Assembly (NCBI GenBank): GCA_032207245.1 | Contig: CM063508.1 | Coordinates: forward strand, 125,327,228-125,391,227 | DNA: 64,000 bases | Source: Pardosa pseudoannulata | Lineage: Eukaryota; Arthropoda; Arachnida; Araneae; Lycosidae | Direction of reading: 5' to 3' | Position numbers and translations under genes: made by a program | Notes under the pieces: generated by a model | The model's input: the letters and a program-made list of their open reading frames with translations, nothing else | Database searches by the model: none | What the model was told of the DNA's origin: nothing | Part shown: positions 37,163 through 47,434 of the stretch, in pieces | How positions within the stretch are numbered: the stretch's first letter is position 1 | How the letters are laid out: each line of letters starts with the position of its first letter

Positions 37163-37287
37163 GGTAAAATATTGGAATTAAGTTGCAACGTCCAAGTTCT
37201 CAACGAATGGGGTGAGAGGTTAAGAGTTCATTTTACTGAAAAATACAGTGTATATCCACTTTAATATACATACAACCTTTATTTATA

Positions 37288-37738
37288 GTGCAAGAAAGCT
37301 CCCCTTTTTGAAGCTTACTGTATAAAATACAGTGTAAATTAAGAAATAGTGTTATGAGAGAGATAATTTATTTTGTTCAATTTCGTTCAATTTCTGTTCA
37401 ATAGTAGACTTTGAAGGGCAGGGAAAAGATTCATTCCCCTTTTAAAGCTTACTACATAAAACCTATTATATATTACGGAATAGCCTATTAAGGAGAAGAT
37501 TCTTCCTTTTATTCAATTTTTGTTCATTGTAAGCTTTAAAGAGGGAAATTAACTCTCTGCCCTTACTGCAAAAAATTCCATTGTCTGTTATAGAATAGTC
37601 TTATGGAAAAGGGAATTAATTTTGTTCAATTGTAAGCTTTAAGGGGGAAGGAACCATTCCCCTTTCAAAACTTACTGTATAAAATGCATTATGTATTAAG
37701 GAATAATCCAACGATGGAGAAAATTCCTTTTGTTCAGT
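37288..37738. repeat. Diverged tandem repeat, ~110-125 bp unit, about 4 copies
   Basis: Recurring order in each unit: 'cattcccctttt' or similar, 'aagcttactgtataaaat', 'ggaatagtc' and 'ttttgttcaattt', then 'gtaagctttaaagggg'. The units are strongly diverged. Confidence 0.75.
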
Positions 37739-38053
37739 TCTTTAATCCAAAATTTTTTCGTCAATATATCACTAAACAGGAATAGATTATTAATAAAAGA
37801 GCAATTATTTATCTGAAATATTATTTTACACAAGGCCACCGTTTCGTATTCATGTCTGGCATGATGAATGAGACGACACTTTCACGTGACAAAAATTTCT
37901 GTATCTGGTTTCGTGTTTGTTAACCCCCAACATAAACACATGTCTCTTAAAATGACAATGACAGAATCCAAGGACACGATATGAAATTTTTATCAACATA
38001 TATAATAAGTACTTTTAATGTATAATGTTCTGTGTTGGGACTTACGCCCTTAA

Positions 38054-38994
38054 GGTATCCGTCTACGTTCGGAGGACTTTTTTCTTTAAACGTAGAAACT
38101 AGTTCATGTTTTTACATTTTTATATTTATTTTTTATATTATCATAGAGATTTGTACTTAAAAAATTTATTCCTGGAGAAGTTTTTATAAAATTTCTAATA
38201 AATGAAGAAAATTTAGTAAAAAATCAGGTTTTTTCAAAAGGTCTAATTTTTTATTAAATTAAATTATTTCAATATTTTTTGATGCAACACATTTCTTATA
38301 CACTGGACTAGTGAATCACCAAAAAATCTTTGCTTAATTTACATTTGGTAAAAAATTTTGGTCCTTCAAAATCATACACATTGAATTTTTTAAGGAATTT
38401 TCATTACCTTTATACCTAACTATGAGTGTAACATTAAAAATTATCCAAATTTAAAGCTTTTAGGTCATTTACTAGTAAATGCTATCAAATTCATTCATAA
38501 TAATTTTCAACAAAATATTTTAAGAACTTTTTGAGAAATCACATTTTAAGTTTCAACATTTTATTAAAAATACCGTTCTGAGAAAAGTGCATTTGAAGTT
38601 TATGAAAGCAACTTTAACTATCAAAAAATTAAAATACATGTTTAAAATTCCCCACACTTTCTTGCTTCAAAACTTTCTAACTGCCAAGTTGCTAATTATT
38701 AAAAATACTAGAAAAATGATTAAACTAATCTCCATGAAAATTTAAAAAGTTTTGTCCAAAAAATGCTCTTTAAAAGGCTTTAAATGCACAACTTCCGGTT
38801 CCGAAGCCGCTACTTCTGCTTTGTTTTGACAGCTGACACTGATGTTTAAACAGCTGTAAATTTTCTTTCAAATGCCGTAGATACAAAACAAAAACATATT
38901 TAAAAGCCTAAAAGTTGAAATTTTACAATAGAGAAATTTAAAAAAAATATATGATTTTTGGCAAAAAATGAAGTTTTTAACGTAGACGGACATC
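38054..38994. mobile_element. TTAA-flanked non-autonomous element, 941 bp
   Basis: Left GGTATCCGTCTACGTT and right AACGTAGACGGACATC are inverted repeats matching at 14 of 16. TTAA lies immediately outside (38050-38053 and 38995-38998). The interior is AT-rich with no transposase remnant seen. The TTAA flanks suggest piggyBac-type, although the ends differ from the CCC-starting elements at 28516 and 34373. Confidence 0.82.
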
Positions 38995-39170
38995 TTAAGG
39001 TAAATTCATCTAACCTTAGTCTGATGTTTGAAATGAGAAACACAAGATAAACAAACGCAGAACATATAATTTTATTAGTAGTACAGTCGAATTCCAAGTG
39101 ATTTTGGTAGTTACGTTCTTTCTTTTCTTTCGAGAGGGAGCTTATTTGAAGACGAAAGACCAATTCTTGA

Positions 39171-39242
39171 GCCGCGATAGATCAGTCGTCAAACACAACG
39201 ATATCATAACCGAGGACTTGAAGAATCGAGGCTCGAGCCTAC
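39171..39242 (+). other. tRNA-like segment, array copy 1
   Basis: Starts 'gccgcgatagatcagtc' (A-box-like), with 'atatcataaccgag' where an anticodon loop with CAT would sit. It ends with 'gaggctcgagcct', a B-box-like hairpin. The acceptor stem does not close and the A box is mutated compared with copies 2 and 3. It is a tRNA-derived relic and not a functional tRNA. Confidence 0.5.
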
Positions 39243-39591
39243 CAAAGATTCTCCGTGTTTTTTAACGGCAGATGGGGCATTTAAAATAATGTTCTTCAAG
39301 TTCCCAAACGATACCTCTGGAGGTGACAGACCAAGTCTGAACAAATCTTGCTTGGTCCTTCTGAATTACAAGAATTCACTTGGACAAAGTTGTTCTTTCA
39401 CCGTAGCGGTGCTCATTAAGCAAGAGACACTTCTTGAGGTTTAGTCAGTCTTCAGACCTCGGGGTTTCTCGCTAAAGTGAAGCTCTATATAGCCACAGAC
39501 CAATCGCATATTGCGACAAGGTCTGTTATGTAAACATTTTATAACGTGGAAGCTTCTTGACATCATTCCCGGTTACGTTTTTGATTCTTAA

Positions 39592-39662
39592 ACGGGGTTG
39601 CTCAGTCTGCAAAGGTAGCGATCTCATAACCGAGGAATTCCGGAATCGAGGCTCGAGCCTGC
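39592..39662 (+). other. tRNA-like segment, array copy 2
   Basis: 'ggttgctcagtctgcaaagg' (A box), 'atctcataaccgagg' (CAT in the anticodon position), 'cgaggctcgagcctg' (B box). The 5' acceptor strand is replaced by unrelated sequence. Confidence 0.5.
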
Positions 39663-40055
39663 GAAGGATTCTCCGTGTTTTTTAACGGCATATGGGGTAA
39701 GCAAAATAATGTTCTTCAAGTTCCCAAACGATACCTCTGGAGATGACAGACCAAGTCTGAAAAAATCTTGCTTGGTCACTACTTCTGAATTACAAGAATT
39801 CACTCGGGCAAAGTTGTTCTTTCACCGTAGAGGTACTCATTAAGCAAGAGACACTTCTTGAGGTTTAGTCAGTCTTCAGACCTCGTGGTTTCTCGCTAAA
39901 GTGAGCTCCATATAGCCACAGACCAATCGCATATTGCGACACAGTCTGTTATGTAAACATTTTATAACGTGGAAGCTTCTTGACATCATTCCCAGTTACA
40001 TTCTTTCTTTTCTTTCGAGACGGAGCTGATTTGCAGCCGAAAGACCGATTCTTGA

Positions 40056-40134
40056 ACCGCGATAGCTCAGTCTGCAAAGGTAGCGATCTCATAACCGAGG
40101 AATTCCGGAATCGAGGCTCGAGCCTGCTAAAGAT
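40056..40134 (+). other. tRNA-like segment, array copy 3
   Basis: The best preserved copy: 'ccgcgatagctcagtctg' fits the A-box pattern TRGYNNARNNG. 'gatctcataaccgagg' and 'cgaggctcgagcct' follow. A T-run, 'gtgttttttaa', lies some 25 bases downstream and could terminate pol III. Still no closed acceptor stem. Confidence 0.52.
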
Positions 40135-40400
40135 TCTCCGTGTTTTTTAAGGGCAGATGGGCACTTAAAATAATGTCTTCAAGTTACCAAACGATACCTC
40201 TGGAGGTAACAGACCAAGTCTGAACAAATCTTGCTTGGTCCTTCTGAATTACAAGAATTCACTTGGGCAAAGTTGTTCTTTCACCTTAGAGGTGCTCATT
40301 AAGAGAGAGACACTTCTTGAGGTTTAGTCAGTCTTCAGACCTCATGGATTCTCGCTAAAGTGAAGCTCCATATTACCCTTAGCCATAGACCAATCGCATA

Positions 40401-40559
40401 TAAAGCGATTTCACGCAGTAGGGCAAATTCTGAAATGACAATTCTGGCTTTAGTTTCAAACGGAAGGGTAGTTTATTGTTTGTCTATTGGCTGTTGTAAA
40501 CATGAAAATGAATGGGAAGGGCATTATAGTAGGTCGTGACGTTGCGACAAATTGCCTTA
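40401..40559 (-). mobile_element. 160-bp MITE family, copy 3, with empty site in sibling repeats
   Basis: TAAAGCGATTT…AAATTGCCTTA, 159 bp, inserted in the third array unit. The other two units read 'caatcgcatattgcgacaag' without interruption. Removing exactly this segment restores 'caatcgcata|ttgcgacgag'. The exact duplicated target (TA or none) cannot be resolved because the element ends in TA. Confidence 0.92.
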
Positions 40560-40639
40560 TTGCGACGAGGTCTATTGTGTAAACACTTTATAACGTGGAA
40601 GCTTCTTGACATCATTTCCGGTTTCTTTTCAACCATCCC

Positions 40640-42615
40640 AACTCATCGATAAAAAATAACCTTGCAAAATAAAAGAGGAGGATCACTCCACATGCGATGG
40701 TAAATGACTTTATTTTTAAAATATAATCATAATAAAAAAACAGGCATCTTCATTAAGCATAGGACATATTGAGAAACGACACACAGCTCTTTAAGCATCA
40801 AAATAATAACACCCCATAGCATAACGAGCAACTTGCCTTTATATATTCATCTGGTTGTGAAATACACAGTTTACAAAACAAATTAGCATGCCGTGAGGGC
40901 TTCTTCAAGGAATAGAAGAAAAAACAATTAGAAAGTGCTGGTTAAATTAAAGAAACTAAACTGAAGGTTACATTAACAAAATTGTTAATCAGTGTGTGAT
41001 GGAAACAAAATAGACAATAAATATAAATTTAACATATTGGACCTGGTGTAGGTTTTCCAGTGCCAGGGGAATGACAAACAACAAAAATAGGCCTTTTTAA
41101 ACCGGAACAGCCATAAGTTTGAAAATTTCAAGATAGATAGTTTCAACGTTATGGACACAATTTCAAAACCAATGGAACTCTTTTCCAATGAAACAATCAA
41201 GCTTTACTCAGGATTTGAACCTGCACACTCTAACATGATGGGCAAATGTGATAAGAACTGTTTCGACGGGTGGCTGTTCTTATTTCTAAAATTTCTGGGG
41301 AAGATGAGTAAATTAAAGGTCTTCGAAATTAATGTGGCTATTTTTTAATAAATTCGTAGTGTTCGTTTTTATTTAGGTCTATTATACCTTTGAGCACAAA
41401 CCAGCCCACTTTCATTACGACTAAGATAAACTGAATTAAAATGAAGTAAATGTAAAACAGTATGTCTAAAAAAGGATGTCACGGGGGATGGAGAATGAAT
41501 AACGGTAGAGGATAGAGGAGCAGGTAGTAGAGTATGAGCATCTACCCATATCCTTTGCTTGTCATGTGTTATGTAAATAAACCTGTTCTGACTTATACTA
41601 ACCATTATAACACTTTTACAGCAAAATATCAGTCACTACGACAAGAAAGAGGTACAAAGAAGGGCAAGACTTCATAACATCATTATAGTTTTTAACTTTA
41701 TTTCAGCAGGATTCTTGAAATTGAAGTCATTTTACTTATATTACCGCAAATTACGTTGTAACAGACAGGATTAAAAACACATTACATAAATAAAATACAA
41801 ACAGACAACTTACAAATATCATAAAAGAACAAATAAAGCATAGCATATTAGTTTTCTATGAAAGTTTGAAAAACAGTAAACAAAATGAAGAAAATTGTTG
41901 TTCAATTCGTTTAAAGACCAGGCAGCATAACTTGAAAGCATGAATAAGTAGTCCATGTGTAAAAGATGTCTAGGGCGTTCATGTGTAAGGAGTCCATCTG
42001 TCTTACAGACTACAATATAAACACATCTCTGCTCTCTACACTGATAAGCTCGAACAGAAGGTTTAGCTGATAATTACAAGCTTATTATCTATTTTATTGT
42101 GCAATGGTCTTTTCTCTAAGGTTATCAGCAAAGTAAGACGGAATTAAAAAGTCTTAAAAAATCTGTTTTCGTTTTTTTTTCTTTTTTCTAAACGTTTCTT
42201 TATTATTAGCCAAACATTTAACTACTTTGCAACAAAATATAATAAAAAGAAGGCAACCAGGTGAGTGATAAATATTAAATAAGGACAGAAATAGCATATC
42301 GTTTCTTAAAAAAAGTTAAGAATTCGTGAAACAAATAAACGAAAACAATATTTAGTAACTTAAAAATCAGATCATATAATTTGAAATTACGAATAATGAG
42401 TTCGTGCTTATAAGAATCTAACAAGGGGACAAAAAAAGGTATAAGTTCACACTTTGACAGCTTCTACAACCGCTTACCCTGAAAGATATCACGAACTAAA
42501 GGTGTTCGTGACACACCGAAGAATTCTGGTATTTTTTATCATCCTCATCTGGGATTATTTTGTACAAGTTTTATTGATTTAAAGGGATATATTTAAAGTT
42601 GAAGACTCAATTTTT
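40640..42615. other. Unannotated stretch
   Basis: No recognised gene or repeat. The antiparallel ORFs at 40985-41200 and 41151-41348 and the ORF at 41369-41605 have no recognisable motif. Confidence 0.5.
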
Positions 42616-42620
42616 CATCA

Positions 42621-42679
42621 CCAACTATTCTCTGCCATTTTAAATCGTTTGTAGAAAAGATTGAACAATTTAACTTTGT

Positions 42680-42741
<62 letters not shown>

Positions 42742-43060
42742 TTGAAATTTTTAATTTAGAAATTAGAGCGTTAATTAATAAAAAGAGAGCGAGCTCTTTG
42801 TGATGAGAACTCTTTGTGTTCCTAAGATTCCACGAAACACACTTTGAAAAAACCCTACACTAGTACCAACCTAGTTATTATTATATAAATAGAGTTCGAC
42901 AGGAATTCTACCTTTCGAACCCTTGCTTGGAATGCAAGTGGGAAGCATTATCATTATCATTAATGCCTATTTAACAAATTTCTGTTATCTTCCATTGCAC
43001 CAAAAATGTCAATTAGGAAACACATTTCCTTATTCCTAACTAGTATCACAAACTGTTGTA
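42621..43060. repeat. Local duplication, copy 1 (empty-site copy)
   Basis: Starts 'caactattctctgccatttt' and runs through an (AT)n-(GT)n tract (42679-42737). It continues with 'tttttaatttagaaattaga', 'gagaactctttgtgtt' and 'cgacaggaattctacctttc', ending near 'tcaattaggaaaca'. The second copy at 43191 carries two insertions that this copy lacks. Confidence 0.9.
42679..42737. repeat. (AT)n(GT)n compound microsatellite
   Basis: About 22 bp of AT followed by about 37 bp of GT. The same AT-to-GT switch is kept in the duplicate at 43743-43807. Confidence 0.97.
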
Positions 43061-43247
43061 GCTATACAGTTCACTTTATTAGAGTAATAGAACTTTTCAA
43101 ACTGCCATCTCTAAATTCATCAGGGAGTACTTAAAATGGACAAATTCTGAGTATGTTTGATAGATTTTTCTTTTTTGTAAACGCTGCATCAACTATTCTC
43201 TGCCATTTTAAATCCTTTGTAAGAGAGAATGAACAATTTAACTTTGT

Positions 43248-43315
<68 letters not shown>

Positions 43316-43319
<4 letters not shown>

Positions 43320-43739
43320 ATGAGACTGACTTCTCGATGGGGAGTTGCAGTCATGGCCATAAAAATGACACCGTTTCAGCTATAGACCTTTATTAAGACA
43401 ACTTTGAAGGACGGGTTCCCACTTCATCATAGGGACAAACTGAAGGGTCAGCTAGCATAAAGTTCTATTTACAAGACCATTAACACCTGGGTCAACATCT
43501 GTGGGAAAATATCTCTAGAAAAATCTGTCTCCGTTAGCGTGTATCTCCTTTTTATTTGGAAATTTCCTAAATTGTCCGCTAGGGCCATGTAGGTTTATAA
43601 TTGGCCAGGCCCCTTCTCTGAGGGCGTAACCTGTAGCCCCAGTGGTCAATTTAGGTGAGGGGTTAAAAAGGGGAATGGAAAATGACGCGGGAATATTTAC
43701 CCTTGATTCAAGTTTTGAAAACCCCTGAGAATTTTCCTT

Positions 43740-43742
<3 letters not shown>
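43316..43742 (-). mobile_element. Solo LTR, 427 bp, inside (AT)n
   Basis: Bounded by TGTAATGAGAC… and …TTTTCCTTACA, with inverted ends TGTAA/TTACA. It is embedded in (AT)n on both sides, so the target duplication cannot be read. The body is much GC-richer than its surroundings. On the minus strand a TATA-like 'aattataaacc' lies near 43590-43600. An AATAAA lies near 43389-43394. This order is expected for U3-R-U5 on the minus strand. No internal retroelement sequence adjoins it. Confidence 0.8.
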
Positions 43743-43807
<65 letters not shown>

Positions 43808-44012
43808 GTGAAGTTTAAAATTTTTAATTTAGAAATTAGAGCATTAATTAATAAAAAGAGAGCGAACTATTTGTGATGAGAACTCTTTGTGTTTCTAAGA
43901 TTCCACGAAATACACTTTGAAGAACCCTACACAGTACCAAACTAGTTATTATTATATAAAAAGAGTTCGACAGGAATTCTACCTTTCGAACCCTTGCTGG
44001 GAATGCAAGTGG

Positions 44013-44195
44013 ATTTGGTTTGGTTTGATTTGAAGTGCTACGATCTACTTTTTGTAACACGAGGGCTAATGAGACCGGGACCTACAGCTTAAAGCCGATT
44101 CCGAATGACTACGAACATCCATGCCACAGTGGGATTCGAACCCACGAACGCCGGTACCGAAGGCCAGCACTCTAACCAATCGGCCATCGTTAGAC
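44013..44195 (-). mobile_element. tRNA-derived SINE, full-length
   Basis: Minus-strand copy. On the + strand it reads 'atttggtttggtttgatttg' (tail), then the body, B box complement 'gggattcgaaccca', and A box complement 'ctaaccaatcggcca'. A perfect 13-bp duplication, GGAATGCAAGTGG, flanks it at 44000-44012 and 44196-44208. Copy 1 of the local duplication shows the unoccupied site 'ttggaatgcaagtgggaagc' near 42930. Confidence 0.95.
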
Positions 44196-44212
44196 GGAAT
44201 GCAAGTGGGAAG

Positions 44213-44405
44213 CATTATCATTAATACCTATTTAACACACTTCTGTTATCTTCCAATGCACCGAAAATGTCAATCAGGAAACATTATCATTAATGCCTAT
44301 ATAACACATTTCTATTATCTTTCATTGCACCAAAAATGTCAATCAGGAAACATTGTCATTAATTCCTATTTAACACATTTCTGTTATCTTCCATTGCACC
44401 AAAAT
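44213..44405. repeat. ~65-bp tandem repeat, 3 units
   Basis: 'cattatcattaat.cctat' followed by 'ttctgttatcttcc' and 'caatcaggaaa' recurs three times. In the duplicate near 42955-43020 the block is single, so expansion happened only in copy 2. Confidence 0.85.
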
Positions 44406-44409
44406 ATGT

Positions 44410-45476
44410 CAGCAAATCTTCAGAATAATTTTGAACTGAATTTGATTCGTTTTCGTCATGTAGCTCTTTCTATGATTTCCGTCTGATTTATGCAAAGGTC
44501 CTCCATAATTATGACACTGCTAGTTCGTAGGTTTTTATCTATTTCAGTGTAATTTTGAAAGTTTATCTCAATCAATTTATTTCAGTCGACTCCAATTATC
44601 GAATGATAATCGTCAGCAGACTTTGTCTGGTTACTCTCGCTTTACTGTTTTAAACAACTGATCATTTAATTTCTCCTATTCTCCTGAGTTTCATAAACAC
44701 AACTCTTCCTGTAAAACGAAGTAACGGAATCAAACTTTTTAGAAGATGTATGAGGGAAAACGAATGATAAACGATAATTTATCGAAGTGAATAGCATTGT
44801 TTCTGTAGGGCTGAATTCGGGATCAAATTAATCAAATGATCAATTCGGGAAAATGAATAAAGCAGGAAAGATATATCAAGTTTCCTCTGTGTACACATCT
44901 TTCATTAAGGTTACTGTGTAAAATTTCCTGTAATATCTAACATCCGTGATTCTCAAACTGAGTGCCGCTATCCCCTAGAGCGCTATAAGCATAAGCCACG
45001 GCTGCCGCAGTGGTAATTAAGAGAAGTCGGCTGGAAATTGGATAATTATTCAAGAAAGCATGAAAATACTTAAAAGTTAAAATATCTCTTCCTTCGTCAC
45101 TGTGTTTCTGTCGAGTATTATTCCTGTAATTATTTAAGAATTATTCTTACCAGGAATAAGAGATCCTTATCTAAGAATTATCTTTGTATTTATCTCGAGG
45201 TGCTACCGATACTTTTCCTCCACAGTTCTCAAACTGGATATCGAGGAAAGCCAAGGTGTGCCATGGAAAAATGTTTGGAGAATACAAAGGCACAGAATTA
45301 CGGCACGGAAAACTTGTGCATACCTGTTCCGATTTCATAAGACTATTATGATTCGCTTATCTTGTTTGTCCTTAAGTCCAGTTTCAGTCATCAACTAATA
45401 AAAAGGTTTTTGCTACTAGTTTGATATTGACATCTCAGGTTTAAGACTTTGCATTGACTGATTAGCCTTTGGTATG
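44410..45476. other. Mostly unannotated; two hAT-like end motifs
   Basis: 'gattctcaaactgagtgccg' near 44951 and 'cagttctcaaactggatatc' near 45223 resemble hAT termini, in the same orientation. No complete element can be delimited. The rest has no recognised feature. Confidence 0.4.
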
Positions 45477-45478
45477 TA

Positions 45479-46031
45479 CAGGGTGTTTCAAAAATGACCG
45501 GTATATTTGAAAAATCAAAAAAAAAACTAAAAGGACAGGGACAGTGATAGAAATTCACAGTTTATTGCAATATGTTTGGGACAATAGTAATTTTTCAGAC
45601 AAACAAAATTTAAAATTAGTTACAATATTCCACAACAGATGGCGCTGCAGCCTGAGAAAATCTAAACTACTATATTATTATTCTGAGGGGAATCATAAAA
45701 GATCAGGTGTACAGCCACTATTCAAAAACAATTGAATAACTGGACCAGTACATCTGTTCTACATGTGAATCCATCTAGCCTGAGACGTTCTGATAATTTT
45801 GTTCTGAGAATACGCCATATTATTGGTGGATATCTGAAAAAATATCGTTGTTTAGATTTTTGCAGACTGCAGCGTTATCTGTTGTGGAACATTGTAACTA
45901 ATTTTGAAAGTTTTTCTGCCTGAAAATTTACTATTGTCCCAAGCATATTGCAATAAACTGAGTATTTCTATCACTGTCCGTTTAATTTTTATTGATTTTT
46001 CAAATATACCGGTCATTTTTTAAACACCCTG
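45479..46031. mobile_element. Long-TIR MITE, 553 bp, TA target duplication
   Basis: The ends are CAGGGTGTTTCAAAAATGAC and, inverted, CAGGGTGTTTAAAAAATGAC, flanked by TA at 45477-45478 and 46032-46033. The inverted arms stay alignable for about 190 bp (blocks 'cggtatatttgaaaaatcaa', 'cagtttattgcaatatg', 'gggacaatagtaa', 'ttccacaacagat'). They leave a unique centre of about 160 bp. Tc1/mariner-type and non-autonomous. The two ORFs inside are not genes. Confidence 0.93.
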
Positions 46032-46369
46032 TAAATCCGTTATATTTACCAACATTTATTTTGGACGCAAGGAATCGAACCTAGAAAAATTTGTTTTGAT
46101 TTTAAATGCTATGATATACATTTCACTATAAAAATGATAATTGATCAGAGATCGGAAATTCATATCCTATTACAAAGTCATATGGTAGCAAAACACATGG
46201 AATGAACCAGTTGTGAAATTCAAATCTACGTGCTCCTGTACAAAATAGCAACTTTCAAATCTCCATCAAATAACTATTTTGCAGAAGGATTCAGCCTTTG
46301 ATTGAAGAAATCTAGAATAGGATGAGGCCTTATCCTGACAGAAAACTTCATCTTATCTTGTTGGATATA

Positions 46370-46560
46370 CAGTGGACTCCACTTAACGTAATCAGTTTTG
46401 GGCCACCGTAATTTTGATAACAATAACCGATTGATAACAATAAACGATATGAAAAATTAGATAAATTTACCATCCCCTTTAATTTACACGTACTAAATTT
46501 CAAAATAAAATGAAAAAAAAACTCAACTTATATTTATGTACTGTATACTATCGTCTAAAA
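46370..46560. mobile_element. Tigger-like terminus fragment
   Basis: TA followed by CAGTGGACTCCACTTAACG, then 'taatcagttttgggcc', resembles a pogo/Tigger end (CAGT-GA-CTCC-TTA-CG). No matching right end was found before 47430. Confidence 0.45.
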
Positions 46561-46610
46561 CATAAGAATTGTATACATAACTAAAAAATGATCAATTGTT
46601 GGCAGTTGCC

Positions 46611-46714
46611 GGCATGGATGTTCGTAGCCGTTCAGAACTGGCTCTGAGCAGCAGGTTTCAATCTCATTAGCCCTCATGTACAAAACTGTAGACTGCAGCG
46701 TTCCAAACCAAACC
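46611..46714 (+). mobile_element. tRNA-derived SINE, body-only fragment
   Basis: Lacks the entire tRNA-like head and starts at 'ggcatggatgttcgtagccg'. The body is diverged (gagcagcaggtttcaatctc) and ends in 'ccaaaccaaacc'. No clear flanking duplication. Likely the oldest copy here. Confidence 0.85.
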
Positions 46715-47430
46715 AAGCAAAGTAGTAATTCGTAACGCTTCAAACCAACTAACATTATGTAAATTTTTGCTTTTATTATACTGAATTCCAAATTTTTAAT
46801 AATGTAAATTTTAGCTTTTATTTCATTGAATTTCGCATTTTAAAGCTTTTAAAATTATTTTAACGTAATGTCTATTTAACAGATTTCCTTAATAAAAAAT
46901 TAAATAATAATACTATATTATTTTTCGATGATCCCCTCTAAGACCACGTCTATACAATTACTAGAGATGACAATAATTTTTTTACCATTCTTCTTAGCAG
47001 TCAAGTCACAGCTTCATTAATTTCCAAATTGGGGCACAAATTTAACCTCATGGAGAAGTTTTCAGTTGGAGAAATAAAATTTCACTCATGTATAAGATTG
47101 GTAATTTAGTAATAGTTTCTTGTTTCTGTGCCAAAAACTGCCAGGTAACAATTCCCTTGAGAACTAGCGTAATGTCGTTTTGCAGAAACCACTCACCAAA
47201 TTCAATCAGTTCTCTCTTCTCACCAGTCGCAACCCCTTTAGCAAGCCTCCTCTAACACGAATTTGTAGATAATTGCAGAAATAATACATTTGGATTTTCT
47301 GGAATAAACTCTGTGTATGCTCCTTATTACCATATTTTCAGCAAAATAAAAATAACAAATATTTACAAGTCACCTTTTTTTAAAGAATTTATTTATTAAC
47401 TTATCACAAGTAGATGTAAAAAATACTAGT
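46715..47430. other. Unannotated stretch
   Basis: No confident feature. Minus-strand reading frames are broken by many stops. This may be the interior of the Tigger-like element starting at 46370, but no motif proves it. Confidence 0.4.
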
Positions 47431-47434
47431 ACAC

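Larger units (their letters stand above)
39110..40620. repeat. Three-copy tandem array, ~430-465 bp unit, containing a tRNA-like segment
   Basis: The copies run at ~39110-39570, ~39571-39994 (lacking about 45 nt at its start) and ~39995-40620 (enlarged by a 159-bp MITE). Shared blocks are 'gttctttcttttctttcgag', 'cgaggctcgagcct', 'ttctccgtgttttttaa', 'aacgatacctctggag', 'tcttgcttggtc', 'tcagtcttcagacctcg' and 'taacgtggaagcttcttgac'. The unit is distinctly GC-richer than its surroundings. Confidence 0.93.
43191..44295. repeat. Local duplication, copy 2 (carries LTR and SINE insertions)
   Basis: Same order of blocks as copy 1, interrupted inside its (AT)n tract by the LTR at 43316-43742 and downstream by the SINE at 44013-44195. 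Removing both restores colinearity with copy 1. Confidence 0.9.

Noticed and set aside
44121..44486. ORF beginning MPQWDSNPRTPVPKAS, and similar ORFs at 60203, 63635, 17447 and 46555
   Set aside because: They are translations of the SINE in either orientation running into neighbouring repeats. The reading frame is not conserved as protein.
45544..45923. Two adjoining ORFs of 63 codons as small genes
   Set aside because: They lie inside the inverted arms and centre of the TA-flanked MITE.
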